Source: Pseudomonas sp. ZH-FAD | Lineage (GTDB): Bacteria; Pseudomonadota; Gammaproteobacteria; Pseudomonadales; Pseudomonadaceae | Assembly: GCF_002803095.1 (NCBI RefSeq) | Contig: NZ_PGLR01000035.1 | Location: forward strand, 1-62,565 | Reading direction: 5' to 3' | DNA length: 62,565 nucleotides | Shown here: positions 35,515 to 45,642 of the stretch, in pieces | How the letters are laid out: each line of letters starts with the position of its first letter | Numbering within the stretch: position 1 is the first letter of the stretch | Program-made: the position numbers and the translations under genes | The notes under the pieces: model-generated | What the model saw: the letters and a program-made list of their open reading frames with translations, nothing else | Told to the model about the DNA's origin: nothing | Database searches by the model: none

Positions 35515-35647
35515 CTGTTCGAGGAATTGAGCGAAGCGCTGATGAGCCATGCCTGAGGTAGAGCATCGCCGCTGAAGCGCCTCCCACAGAGCGAGGCAGC
35601 CTGTCATTGCAGCAGCGAAACCTCGTGGGAGGGGCTTCAGCCGCGAC
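35515..35647 (+). repeat. Duplicated LysR 3' tail with its REPIN
   Basis: Bases 35515-35647 repeat 35204-35337 at about 90 percent identity. The copy contains the last 13 codons of the LysR gene (LFEELSETLMSHD becomes LFEELSEALMSHA, then stop), the following spacer and the whole REPIN (arms at 35566-35587 and 35625-35646). No upstream part of the gene is present, so it is a non-coding remnant. Confidence 0.92.
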
Positions 35648-35698
35648 GAATTTCCCAAGAATCCTGATCGCTGCGGTGCGCACGGCGCACCCTACGAC

Positions 35699-37480
35699 TC
35701 AGCCCTGCTGCAAATGCCCGTAGAGCTTGGCGTACAGGCCACCTTCGGCGATCAGCTGCTGATGGTCGCCATCCTCGGCGACGCTGCCGCCATCGAACAC
35801 CAGCACGCGGTCGGCCTGTTTCACCGCGCTGAGGCGGTGGGCGATGATCAGCGTGGTGCGACCTTCAAGGAACTGCGCCAGCGCTTCGTGCAGGGCGTAC
35901 TCGGTGGCTGCATCCAGCGCCGAGGTGGCCTCGTCGAGAATCACCACCTTCGGTTCGGCCAGTACCATGCGGGCGATCGCCAGGCGCTGACGTTGCCCAC
36001 CAGAGAGCCGAACACCACTGCGCCCGACCACGCTGTCCAGCCCCTGCGGTAGTTGCGCGATGGTGTCGTGCAGCTGGGCGATACGCAGCGCCTGCCAGCA
36101 AGCCTCGTCACTGCGCTCACGACCCATGGTCAGGTTGGCACGCACCGTGTCGTTGAACAGTGCCGGGTGCTGCAACACTACCGCGACGTTGTCACGCACG
36201 CCGTCCAGGCCGATCTCCTCCAGCGCGCTGCCGCCGAAGCGGATACTGCCAGCCTGTGGCGTATAAAGGCCCAGCAGCAGCTGCACCAGCGTGCTCTTGC
36301 CACCGCCGGACGCGCCGACGATGGCGACCTTCTCACCCGGGCCGATGGACAGATCGAGACGATCCAGCACTGGCTCCTCGCCATAGCCGAAGGTCAACCC
36401 GCGCACCTCGATACCGACCGTGTCGCGCCCCTTGAAAGGGTCGACGCGCCCGTCGTACTGCGGCTCGTCCTTGCGTGCCAACAGCTCGTTGATCCGCGTC
36501 AGCGCGCCACCTGCAGCGTAGAACGCGTACTGCAGACTGAGCAGCTGCTCCACCGGGCCGATCATGAACCACAGGTAGCTGAACACCGCGAGCATCTGGC
36601 CGATGGACAGGTCGGAAAACAGCACGGTGAGCATCGCCGCCGCGCGGAACACGTCGATACCGAACTGGAACAGCAGGCCGCTGGCACGGTTGGAGGCATC
36701 GCTCTTCCACTGTGAGGCAACGGCATAGTCGCGCACCTCGCGCGCCCGCCCGCCGAGGCGGCCGAGGAAGTAGCCCTGGCGGTTGCCGGCGCGCACCTCC
36801 TGAATCGCTTCCAGGGTCTCGGTCAGCGCCTGAGTGAAACGCGAGGTGCTGTCGTTCTCCAGCTTCTTCAGGTGCTTGACCTTCTTGCCCAGCAACACGG
36901 TGGCGTAGATCACCAGCGGGTTGAACAACAGGATCAGCAGGGCCAGTTGCCAGTGCATCCAGATCAGGATGGCCGAGGTGCCGACCAGGGTCAGTACCGC
37001 CACCAGAAAACGGCTGAGGGTCTCGCCGACGAACTTGTCCAGGGTATCCAGATCGGTGACCAGGTGGGTGGTCACGGTGCCGCCACCCAAACTCTCGTAT
37101 TCGCCGAGGGAAATGCGCTTGAGCCGTTCGATCAGGCGCATGCGGATGCGGTAGACGATGTCTTTCGACAGCCTGGCGAACAGCCGCGCCTGCAACACGT
37201 TGAAGATCAGCGCCGAGCCGCGCAACAGCAGGGTCAGCAGCAGCATCAGGCCGATATAGCCAGCTGCCGTTTCCCAGTCGGCCGGCAGGAAGTTGTCCAT
37301 CACCTTGAGCGCCGCGTCTCCGTCATGCAGCAGCACTTCGTCCACCAGCAGCGGCAACAGCAACGGGATCGGCACGCTGCACAAGGTCGCCAGCACGGCG
37401 ACCAGATTGGCCAGGATCAGCGCCTTCTTGTGATGCAGGGCCAGGCGACGGATTTCTGCCCAGCTCAACCGATCAGGCAT
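35699..37480 (-). CDS. ABC exporter, fused membrane and ATPase domains
   Basis: The 593-residue half-transporter has six TM helices in residues about 15-310 and a nucleotide-binding domain from about 345: Walker A GASGGGKST, Q-loop LQHP, signature LSGGQRQRLAIARM, Walker B VVILDEATSALD, H-loop IIAHRLS. It works as a homodimer or with a partner encoded elsewhere. It resembles MsbA/MdlB-type exporters, but the lipid or peptide substrate is not evident. It overlaps the DsbA-like gene by 8 bases and so belongs to the trhO-dsbA-like-ABC transcript. Confidence 0.93.
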   Translation of the reverse strand: MPDRLSWAEIRRLALHHKKALILANLVAVLATLCSVPIPLLLPLLVDEVLLHDGDAALKVMDNFLPADWETAAGYIGLMLLLTLLLRGSALIFNVLQARLFARLSKDIVYRIRMRLIERLKRISLGEYESLGGGTVTTHLVTDLDTLDKFVGETLSRFLVAVLTLVGTSAILIWMHWQLALLILLFNPLVIYATVLLGKKVKHLKKLENDSTSRFTQALTETLEAIQEVRAGNRQGYFLGRLGGRAREVRDYAVASQWKSDASNRASGLLFQFGIDVFRAAAMLTVLFSDLSIGQMLAVFSYLWFMIGPVEQLLSLQYAFYAAGGALTRINELLARKDEPQYDGRVDPFKGRDTVGIEVRGLTFGYGEEPVLDRLDLSIGPGEKVAIVGASGGGKSTLVQLLLGLYTPQAGSIRFGGSALEEIGLDGVRDNVAVVLQHPALFNDTVRANLTMGRERSDEACWQALRIAQLHDTIAQLPQGLDSVVGRSGVRLSGGQRQRLAIARMVLAEPKVVILDEATSALDAATEYALHEALAQFLEGRTTLIIAHRLSAVKQADRVLVFDGGSVAEDGDHQQLIAEGGLYAKLYGHLQQG

Positions 37481-38105
37481 TGGCAGCGCGCTCCAGCCAG
37501 CGGCCCAGCAGCGGCGCCAGTACCTCGAGCGGTTGATAGCCGTTGGTCAGCAGCGCCAGCTGGCCGTCGCGCTCCGCCAACAAGGTGGGGAAGCCGGCGA
37601 TGCCCAGATCCTGTACCCAGGTGAAGTCGGCAGCAGTCGTCTCCTGCATGGCCTGACTGTCGAAGGCCTCGGCGAACTCGATGCGCGGGATGCCCGCCTG
37701 CTCGGCCAGTTGCACCAGCACGCTGGCCTGGGTGACGTCGGCACCCTCGGTGTAGAAGGCTTGCTGAACCAGCTTGAGCAGCGTCCAGGCACTGGCGGCA
37801 TCGAGCAGGCGCGCGGTGACCAGCGCACGGCAGGCTGGCTCGGTGTCGTACACCAGCCCCTCGGGCAGCCCGCGTTCGAAGTCGAACAGCTGCCCGGTAC
37901 TGGCGTTGACCGCCTGCCAGTAGCCCAGGTAACGCACCCGCGCGGCCGCATCGATCGCCACCTGATCGCGGCGCAGGCCACCCACCACGATCTGCAGCGG
38001 CACGCCGGCGGCAGCCGCCTGCTCGGCCAGTGCTTCGACCACCGGGGCGAAACCCCAGCACCAGGAGCACATCGGGTCCATCACGTAGAGCAGGCGGCTA
38101 GCCAT
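37473..38105 (-). CDS. DsbA-family (FrnE-like) thioredoxin-fold protein
   Basis: The 210-residue protein starts LLYVMDPMCSWCWGFAPVVEAL, a thioredoxin-fold active site CSWC close to the N-terminus with no signal peptide, so it is cytoplasmic. It continues with the helical insertion of DsbA/FrnE proteins and the conserved cis-Pro region GIAGFPTLLAERDGQLALL. FrnE-type proteins act as cytoplasmic disulfide oxidoreductases or isomerases; the partner is unknown. It starts 3 bases after the trhO stop. Confidence 0.88.
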   Translation of the reverse strand: MASRLLYVMDPMCSWCWGFAPVVEALAEQAAAAGVPLQIVVGGLRRDQVAIDAAARVRYLGYWQAVNASTGQLFDFERGLPEGLVYDTEPACRALVTARLLDAASAWTLLKLVQQAFYTEGADVTQASVLVQLAEQAGIPRIEFAEAFDSQAMQETTAADFTWVQDLGIAGFPTLLAERDGQLALLTNGYQPLEVLAPLLGRWLERAANA

Positions 38106-38108
38106 GGG

Positions 38109-39047
38109 TCAGGCCTCGTTCAGTTGGCGGGGGTCGCGGCCAATCGGGTGCGGCTGGTTGCGCTGGCGCGCCAGTTCGATCTGCTTCTGTCGCTCGCGGG
38201 CGCTTTCACGGGTTTTCTCCGGCAGCGAATCCCAGCAATGTGGACAGCTGACGCCGGGGCTGTAGAACTCGGACTGGCGGTCTTCCACGGAGATCGGCGT
38301 GCGGCAGGCGTGACACTGATCGTAGTCGCCCTCGGAGAGGTCATGACGCACGGTCACACGATTATCGAAGACGAAGCAGTCGCCCTGCCACTTGGTCTGT
38401 TCCTGCGGTACTTCCTCGAGGTATTTGAGGATGCCGCCCTTGAGGTGATAGACCTCCTCGAAACCCTCGCCGAGCATGTAGCTGGAGGCCTTCTCGCAGC
38501 GGATACCACCCGTGCAGAACATCGCCACCTTCTTGTGTTTGCTCGGGTCGAAGTGGGCCTTGATGTACTCGGGGAACTCGCGGAAAGACTTGGTCTTGGG
38601 GTCGATGGCGCCCTCGAAGGTACCGATGGCCACCTCATAGTCGTTGCGGGTATCGATCAGCAGCACTTCGGGGTCGCTGATCAGGGCATTCCAGTCCTGC
38701 GGCTCGACGTAGGTACCGACGCGCTGGTTGGGGTCGACACCGGGCACGCCGAGGGTAACGATCTCTTTCTTCAGCTTGACCTTGGTGCGATAGAACGGCT
38801 GTTCATCGCAATAGGATTCCTTGTGGTCGATATCGGCCAGACGGGCATCCAGGCGGAACCAGGCGAGCAGCGCATCGATAGCGGCGCGGGTGCCGGAAAC
38901 GGTGCCATTGATGCCCTCTTCGGCGAGCAACAGGGTGCCCTTGATGTCGTTATCGATCAGGGTTTGCAGCAGGGGTTCGCGCAGCGCCTGGTAATCCGGC
39001 AGGGAGACGAATTTATACAACGCCGCGACGACGATCTTGTCGGTCAT
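38109..39047 (-). CDS. trhO: tRNA uridine-34 hydroxylase TrhO (rhodanese-like)
   Basis: TrhO (YceA) hydroxylates uridine-34 of certain tRNAs towards cmo5U in an oxygen-dependent way. The 312-residue product has an N-terminal acylphosphatase-like domain (GTLLLAEEGINGTVSGTRAAIDALLAWF), a rhodanese domain with catalytic Cys in VAMFCTGGIRCEKASSYM, and a C-terminal cysteine-rich part (YDQCHACRTPIS, GVSCPHCWDSL) that could bind zinc. First gene of the trhO-dsbA-like-ABC group. Confidence 0.93.
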   Translation of the reverse strand: MTDKIVVAALYKFVSLPDYQALREPLLQTLIDNDIKGTLLLAEEGINGTVSGTRAAIDALLAWFRLDARLADIDHKESYCDEQPFYRTKVKLKKEIVTLGVPGVDPNQRVGTYVEPQDWNALISDPEVLLIDTRNDYEVAIGTFEGAIDPKTKSFREFPEYIKAHFDPSKHKKVAMFCTGGIRCEKASSYMLGEGFEEVYHLKGGILKYLEEVPQEQTKWQGDCFVFDNRVTVRHDLSEGDYDQCHACRTPISVEDRQSEFYSPGVSCPHCWDSLPEKTRESARERQKQIELARQRNQPHPIGRDPRQLNEA

Positions 39048-39123
39048 GAATATTCTCTCAGTAGTCGCCCACGTAAAGGGCGGACTGGACTTCGATCAGC
39101 TGCGCGTCGGCCCTGCTGCGTTA

Positions 39124-39177
39124 AAAACAGGCTTGGAATGCTCATGTACAAAAGTACACTGCGCTTCCTCGCCTGCT
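39124..39177. repeat. Nested hairpin element
   Basis: AAAACAGGC pairs with GCCTGCTTT, GGAA-GC with GC-TTCC inside it, and TGTAC-AAAA-GTACA at the core, giving a long imperfect hairpin. I recall similar sequence in spacers of many Pseudomonas genomes, so it is probably a dispersed element of unknown mobility. Confidence 0.6.
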
Positions 39178-39339
39178 TTGACCAGCCGGAGGCTGTTACT
39201 AACGTAGCGCCTTGCATGGCTCTAGCTCGCTAGATCGAGAATCTCAACGAAAGCGCCGGCGTGGGCCGGCGCGGGGGCGATTGTAGCAAAGAGGACAATT
39301 GCCGGGGCATGTTGGCGACAGGGCGCGACAGCCTGTCGC

Positions 39340-39388
39340 GTAGCCCGGATGCAATCCGGGAAAGGATCGCTGCCGCGGATTGGGCTAC
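39340..39388. repeat. Palindromic repeat, CCGGATGCAATCCGG class
   Basis: Outer arms GTAGCCC and GGGCTAC and inner GGATGCAATCCGG palindrome. Same core as 8597-8645. Confidence 0.65.
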
Positions 39389-39389
39389 A

Positions 39390-39683
39390 TCAATGACCGC
39401 CACGGCAGGTCGGCGAGGCCGGGGCCACACCCTGCGCCGCCCACTCCTCCGGGGTGTAGGTGTGCAGCGCCAGCGCGTGGATCTGCCCCATCAGCTCGCC
39501 GACCGTGGCATAGACCTTCTGATGTCGCTTGACCGCATTCAGGCCGGCAAACGCCGGGCTGACGATCACCGCCTTGTAGTGGGTCTCCAGACCGCGGCTG
39601 TGCATATGGCTCTCATCCAGCACATCGAGATACTCGGGCTGCAGCGCCGTCAGGGCGGTGACGATCAGGTCTTGCTTGGACAT
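39390..39683 (-). CDS. BolA-family protein
   Basis: The 97-residue product (from ATG 39683, GGAG 6 bases upstream; an in-frame ATG lies 12 bases earlier at 39695) is a complete BolA domain: LDVLDESHMHSRGLETHYKAVIVSPAFAGLNAVKRHQKVYATVGELMGQIHALALHTYTPEEW. The His in SHMH and the invariant His of VKRHQKVY are the ligands used in glutaredoxin-BolA iron-sulfur complexes. It follows the DUF2059 gene with stop and upstream ATG overlapping (TGATG). Confidence 0.93.
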   Translation of the reverse strand: MSKQDLIVTALTALQPEYLDVLDESHMHSRGLETHYKAVIVSPAFAGLNAVKRHQKVYATVGELMGQIHALALHTYTPEEWAAQGVAPASPTCRGGH

Positions 39684-39694
39684 CTCGGGCTCCA

Positions 39695-40192
39695 TCAGGG
39701 CTGTTTCGGCAGGCCGAGCTCGTTGCTCATGTCGGCCAGCAGCTTGTTCACCTCAGGCACGGCGGTTTCCAGCTTGCTCTGGGTGATCTGTGCAGATTGT
39801 GCGGTCAGGGTCGGCATCTTCTGCAGCACCTTCTGTCCCAGCGGCGACTCGTAGAAGGCGATCAGGTCCTTGAGCTCCTGCTCGTTGAAGTTGCTGGTGT
39901 AGAGCTTGACCATGTCCGGCTTCAGCTTGTCCCAGCCGACGGCCTTGTCCAGCGCGGTGTTGGCCTTGGCCTGATAACTCTCAAGCACCGCCTTCTTGCC
40001 GTTCGGGGCCTCGGCGAAACGCTGGGCGAACATCTGCTGCACCTGGCCGTACACCGGCACGGTCAGCTTGTCGGCGTGGGCCAGCTTGAGAAAACGCTCG
40101 GCATCGGCGGCGTGACTGGCAGCATCGGCCATGGCCAGGGATGCGCTCGCGCTGAGCAGAACGGCGGTGCAGAGTTTGGAAAAACGGAGCAT
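39695..40192 (-). CDS. DUF2059 secreted protein
   Basis: This 165-residue protein has a signal peptide (MLRFSKLCTAVLLSASASLAMA) and a single DUF2059 helical domain: DAERFLKLAHADKLTVPVYGQVQQMFAQRF, LYTSNFNEQELKDLIAFYESPLGQKVLQKMPTL, the latter being the family signature. It is probably periplasmic; the role is not known. It is cotranscribed with the bolA-like gene. Confidence 0.9.
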   Translation of the reverse strand: MLRFSKLCTAVLLSASASLAMADAASHAADAERFLKLAHADKLTVPVYGQVQQMFAQRFAEAPNGKKAVLESYQAKANTALDKAVGWDKLKPDMVKLYTSNFNEQELKDLIAFYESPLGQKVLQKMPTLTAQSAQITQSKLETAVPEVNKLLADMSNELGLPKQP

Positions 40193-40467
40193 GGAGAGCG
40201 TCCAGAGGTTGTGAATGAGTCTGGGTAGACTACGAAGGCGGCATTTTGTGCCCTGCGCGGAAATCCCTCAAGCGGAGCGCGTTGTGCGCTGGCTCACACC
40301 AGTCATGTTGACCGGCGCACCCACTGGTCAGTTGCCAAAATGCCAGTACTTGCTCATGCTCGGGTGGGCTCGGCATTCTTTGCGACCGCCCCATTATTCA
40401 ACAAGGCGTGCGCACCTCAAGAGCCAGCAATTGATCGCCAGCCCGCGCACACACACGGACGTGCCCG

Positions 40468-41478
40468 ATGACCAGCCTCACCTCACACGCGCCCCTACCG
40501 CTCCAGCCGCTTTGCGACAGCAAAGGTCGACTGCTGGACGAGGCCATTGGTTGGTCCAATCGACCGCAGGTGGACTGTACCCTGCATGGTCACGCCGGGC
40601 GGCGCAAGCGCTGGAATCACTGGTGCATCACAACACCGCAGTGGATGCTCTCGCTGACCCTCGCCGATCTCGATTACCTGGGTTACGGCGCCGCCTACTT
40701 TCTCGATCTGGAATCCGGCCAGGCCGTCGCCCATGCCCAGTTCCGCCCCTTCGCTCTGGGCTGCCAACTGCCCGACCTGCCGCTGGAGAGCCATGCCTTC
40801 AGCCACTCTCGCCTGCAACTGCGTATCGACGAGCACCCCGGACGCCTGCGCCTCACCGCTGCCGCCCCGGATATAGGCGGCCAGCCCCTGCAGGTGGCCC
40901 TGGACATTCAGCGTCCTGCCCATCTGCAATCGGTCAATCTGGTCGCGCCGTTGCAACATGGCGGCTTTCATGCCACCAGTCGGCAACTCGGCCTGCCCAC
41001 CGCCGGCAGCCTGCAGTTGGGCGGCCAGCATTACAGCTGCGTACCGGGCCAGAGCTTCGCCGCACTGGACTTCGGTCGCGGCGTCTGGCCGCTGAACACT
41101 TACTGGCAGCGCGCGGCCTTCGCTGCAGCGGGCGGCATCGCCGGTAACTTTGGTGCTGGCTGGCTCGATCACAGCGGCCTGTCGGAAAATTCCCTGTGGT
41201 TCGGCGGTGAAGTGCAACTGCTCGACAGCCCCCTGCATATCGAGCGCAGTTCACAGGCGCCACTGGCCCCCTGGCGCCTGGACAGCGAAGATAATTGCGT
41301 GGCGCTACGCTTCACGCCCCGCCAACTGCACAAGGCCTGCCCCAAACTCGGGCCCTTTCACGCCAACACCGTACAGCGTTTCGGTCATTACGACGGAGTG
41401 CTGCGTGGCCCTAAAGGCGAGCGCGTGCCGGTGGACGGAGCGCTGGGCTGGCTGGGTGAAACCCACGCCCGCTGGTAG
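40468..41478 (+). CDS. DUF2804 domain-containing protein
   Basis: The 336-residue product has no signal peptide and is made of beta-strand-rich sequence with many Trp and His residues (RWNHWCITTPQWMLSLTLADLDYLGYG, ALDFGRGVWPLNTYWQRAAFAAA, FHANTVQRFGHYDGVL). This matches DUF2804, related to lipocalin-like or hydroxyneurosporene-synthase-like sheets. No function is established. It stands alone, divergent from the DUF2059 gene and 107 bp before fumC. Confidence 0.88.
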   Translation: MTSLTSHAPLPLQPLCDSKGRLLDEAIGWSNRPQVDCTLHGHAGRRKRWNHWCITTPQWMLSLTLADLDYLGYGAAYFLDLESGQAVAHAQFRPFALGCQLPDLPLESHAFSHSRLQLRIDEHPGRLRLTAAAPDIGGQPLQVALDIQRPAHLQSVNLVAPLQHGGFHATSRQLGLPTAGSLQLGGQHYSCVPGQSFAALDFGRGVWPLNTYWQRAAFAAAGGIAGNFGAGWLDHSGLSENSLWFGGEVQLLDSPLHIERSSQAPLAPWRLDSEDNCVALRFTPRQLHKACPKLGPFHANTVQRFGHYDGVLRGPKGERVPVDGALGWLGETHARW

Positions 41479-41584
41479 TCGCGCGCTCAAAGGCTCCAAT
41501 CAACCTTATAGATAAGTTGTGGAACCAGTCTTCGGCGGCACGACCTAAACTGCCAGCAACCTTGCACTTGCCCCGGAGAACGCC

Positions 41585-42971
<1,387 letters not shown>

Positions 42972-42979
<8 letters not shown>

Positions 42980-43589
42980 AGGCAAGAGCGGCGCCACACC
43001 GCTGGAAGGCGATGGCAAACGAATCCTGCTGATTCTCGGCACGCCGAAGAAAAACAGCCTCTGCCACGCCCTGGCCGAGGCCTACAGCCTGGGAGCACGC
43101 AGCAAGGGGCACGTGGTGCGCCAGCTCAGACTGGGCGAGATGCAGTTCGACCCGATACTGCGTGAAGGTTACGAGCAGAGCCAGAATCTGGAGCCGGACC
43201 TGCTCGAAGCTCAGCGTCTGATCCACTGGGCCGAGCATCTGGTGTTCGTCTACCCGGTCTGGTGGGGCGGCATTCCTGCACTGCTCAAGGGTTTCTTCGA
43301 CCGGGTGTTCCTGCCCGGCTTCGCCTTCAAGTACCGCAACCGCTCACAACTCTGGGACAAGCTCCTCAGTGGGCGCAGCGCTGACCTGTTGGTGACCATG
43401 GACACGCCGCGCTGGTACTTCCGCTGGATCTACGGCGCCCCGGCACATCGGCAGATGGTGCGCACCATTCTCGGTTTCTGCGGGATCAAGACTCGCCGCC
43501 TGAGCGAATTCGCCCCGGTTCGCCCGTCCAATGAGGAACAGCGCCAGAGCTGGCTGCGCAAGGCTGAAGCGCTGGGGATGAAGGCATGA
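42972..43589 (+). CDS. Flavodoxin-fold NAD(P)H-dependent oxidoreductase
   Basis: The 205-residue product is an NQO1/MdaB-type quinone reductase: RILLILGTPKKNSLCHALAEAY (FMN phosphate loop), LIHWAEHLVFVYPVWWGGIPALLKGFFDRVFLPGFAF (the WWGG/P-x-x-K-G-F-F-D-R active site), then LLSGRSADLLVTMDTPRWY. It should reduce quinones with two electrons. It overlaps fumC, so translation is probably coupled. Confidence 0.9.
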
Positions 43590-43610
43590 CACACAGCAGG
43601 CATGCCTGAT

Positions 43611-44810
43611 CTACAAACGAGCGCTGCCCTCGCGTGCCCTGCCCGCCCACCACAGTGCCAGCGGCCCCAGCGTCAGTAGCAGGCCCATCAGCGCGAACGC
43701 TGCCCACCAGCCGAGCAACTGCTGATCGCCCAGGGCATCGAGGGTCATGCCGAACAACAGCGGCCCCAGAAAGGCACCGGTGAAACCGGTGCAGGAATAC
43801 AGCGCCATCGCCGCACCACGATGGCTGGCCGGGGCGACGCTGACCAACCCGGCGGTCAGCGAAGCCGAATCGGCCGTCACTGTCACCGCGTAAAGCAGCA
43901 CCAACACCAGCATCACCCAGAACGGCAGTGCCGCCCCCAGGCCGACCACGACTGCCAGCAGCGCGGAGGCGAACATCACGCCGATCAGCCAGCGCTGCCG
44001 ACCGAAACGCAGCGCCAGCTCATTGCCAAGAATGCTCGACGGCATGCCGATCAGCGTTGCCAGCATCGCCACCCAGGTACCGGACAACCAGGGATCGACG
44101 CCCTGAAAATGCCCGGAGAACACCACGAAGGCCACCAGCCAGGCGCGCAGGGCGAACAGCTCCAGGTTGTGCATCGCGTAGGCCAGGCAGTAAGCCAACA
44201 CCGCGCGACTTTTCAGCGGTGCCAGATCCAGCAGATTGCGCGGCGTATGCGCCACCACCGGTTTCGGCGCCAGCCCCCAGTACACCAGCGCCCAGGCCAG
44301 CAGCGCGCAGGCGCCGCTGAGCACTGCCGGCACCTGCCAGCCACCGAGCGTGGCCAGTTCGCCGGACAGGGTGAAGGACAGCGCCGTACCCAGGCCGAAA
44401 CTGGCGGTATAGAAGGCGATTGCCCGTGACTGCGAAGCACCGTCTATGCGCTCTGATAACGCCTTGAGCCCCGGCATGTAAGTGCCCGCCAGACCGATGC
44501 CAGCCAGCACACGCCAAAGCAGCGCCGACCAAAAGCCATCGGCGAAGACGAAGCCGGCGCTGGCCACGGCCGTCAGCAGCATGGCCCACAGGTAGATCAG
44601 CCGGGCATCGTGGCGGTCGGTCAGGCCGGTGAGCACCGGCACAGCCAGCATATAGCCGAGAAAGAAGCCGCCGCCGATCCAGCCGGCCTCGGTATTGCTC
44701 AGTCCCCAGAGCGCCTGGAACTGCGGCAACAATGCGGCGAACAGGGCAAAGCCGGCCATGCCCAGGGTTTCGGCCGTACACAGCAACAGGGTAATACGAC
44801 GAGCGTTCAT
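43611..44810 (-). CDS. MFS transporter
   Basis: I start at ATG 44810 (MNARRITLLLCTAETLGMAGFALFAALLPQF), giving 399 residues and 12 TM helices, the normal size; the open frame reaches further upstream but into unrelated sequence. The loop 2-3 motif is GYMLAVPVLTGLTDRHDARLIYLW, a good match to the MFS GxLaDrxGrr signature. The family includes drug and metabolite exporters; substrate unknown. Convergent with the flavodoxin-like gene. Confidence 0.88.
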   Translation of the reverse strand: MNARRITLLLCTAETLGMAGFALFAALLPQFQALWGLSNTEAGWIGGGFFLGYMLAVPVLTGLTDRHDARLIYLWAMLLTAVASAGFVFADGFWSALLWRVLAGIGLAGTYMPGLKALSERIDGASQSRAIAFYTASFGLGTALSFTLSGELATLGGWQVPAVLSGACALLAWALVYWGLAPKPVVAHTPRNLLDLAPLKSRAVLAYCLAYAMHNLELFALRAWLVAFVVFSGHFQGVDPWLSGTWVAMLATLIGMPSSILGNELALRFGRQRWLIGVMFASALLAVVVGLGAALPFWVMLVLVLLYAVTVTADSASLTAGLVSVAPASHRGAAMALYSCTGFTGAFLGPLLFGMTLDALGDQQLLGWWAAFALMGLLLTLGPLALWWAGRAREGSARL

Positions 44811-44892
44811 GCTGTTCTTAGCGCGAGAAATCGGAAGGCTTTGCACTGTAACGGCAAAGCCGCGCAAATCGAAATATTTGGTTACACCAAGT

Positions 44893-45642
44893 TCAAAGCA
44901 CCAGGCCATCGCTGGCCAGGCTGACGCCACTCGGCAACGCCTCGGGGTGCTCCAGCAACCAGGTATCGAAGGCATGGCCGATATGGGTCAGCACCGCATG
45001 CGTCGGCTGCAACCGCTCGATGACCTCCAGCGCGCGGGTCAGGTCGTTGTGGTTGCGTGGTGCGACGGGTTGCGGCGCGGTGGAGCAATCGAGCACCAGC
45101 AGATCCAGCGGTGCACGCTGCAGTTCGGCGCAACTGGCCTCGGGCACGCCAACCGTGTCGGTGAGGTAGGCGATACGCCGGCCTTGCCCCTCGAACAAAT
45201 ACCCGAAGGTCGGTTTGGAATGCGTCAGCGGCAGCGCGGCGACCTGCAGTTCGCCCAATTGGCGACGCTCGAAAGCGGCGAATGGCTGGCTGAAGTCGAG
45301 GATGCCGGGGTGCTTGTACAGATCGGCCAGCCCCTCGGGATCATCCGGGCCATGCACCGGAATCACCAGTCCCTGGCCCCAGCGCAGGTGCAGCAGGCCC
45401 TGGGCGTGGTCGGCGTGGTAGTGGGTCTGCAGAATGCCGCTGAGGCTGTGCGGCGCGAAGCGCTCGGTAAGGTCGGTCAGGCCGCTGTCGATCAGCCAGC
45501 GCTGCGCGCCGCATTCGATCAGCGCGCAACAGGGGCCACGGCGCCGCGCCGGATACACGCGCGCCGCATCACAAGCCGGGCAGCTGCAGTTGTACACGGG
45601 CACCTGGCGAGCATCGCCGCTGCCGAGCAGGGTCAGGCGCAT
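44893..45642 (-). CDS. phnP: Phosphoribosyl cyclic phosphodiesterase PhnP
   Basis: PhnP hydrolyses 5-phosphoribosyl 1,2-cyclic phosphate, the product of C-P lyase, to ribose 1,5-bisphosphate. From ATG 45642 the product is 249 residues of the metallo-beta-lactamase fold; metal ligands are seen in QTHYHADHAQGL and LTHIGH, and the zinc-binding cysteines in CSCPACDAARVYPARRR. It overlaps phnN by 10 bases. Last gene of the phosphonate operon. Confidence 0.93.
   Translation of the reverse strand: MRLTLLGSGDARQVPVYNCSCPACDAARVYPARRRGPCCALIECGAQRWLIDSGLTDLTERFAPHSLSGILQTHYHADHAQGLLHLRWGQGLVIPVHGPDDPEGLADLYKHPGILDFSQPFAAFERRQLGELQVAALPLTHSKPTFGYLFEGQGRRIAYLTDTVGVPEASCAELQRAPLDLLVLDCSTAPQPVAPRNHNDLTRALEVIERLQPTHAVLTHIGHAFDTWLLEHPEALPSGVSLASDGLVL

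Larger units (their letters stand above)
35246..35698. other. Repeat-only intergenic region
   Basis: This 453-bp gap separates the convergent LysR and ABC transporter genes and has no gene. It contains, in order, a REPIN (35255-35336), a CCCGGATGCAATCCGGG sequence near 35355, degenerate REP halves (35400-35457), a perfect 22-bp palindrome pair (35461-35512), and a duplicated LysR tail with its REPIN (35515-35647). Confidence 0.85.
39048..39389. other. Intergenic region with two dispersed repeats
   Basis: This 342-bp gap between bolA and trhO has no gene. It contains a complex hairpin element at 39124-39177 and a CCGGATGCAATCCGG-class palindrome at 39340-39388 that runs to 1 base before the bolA stop. 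It must also contain the trhO promoter. Confidence 0.7.
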
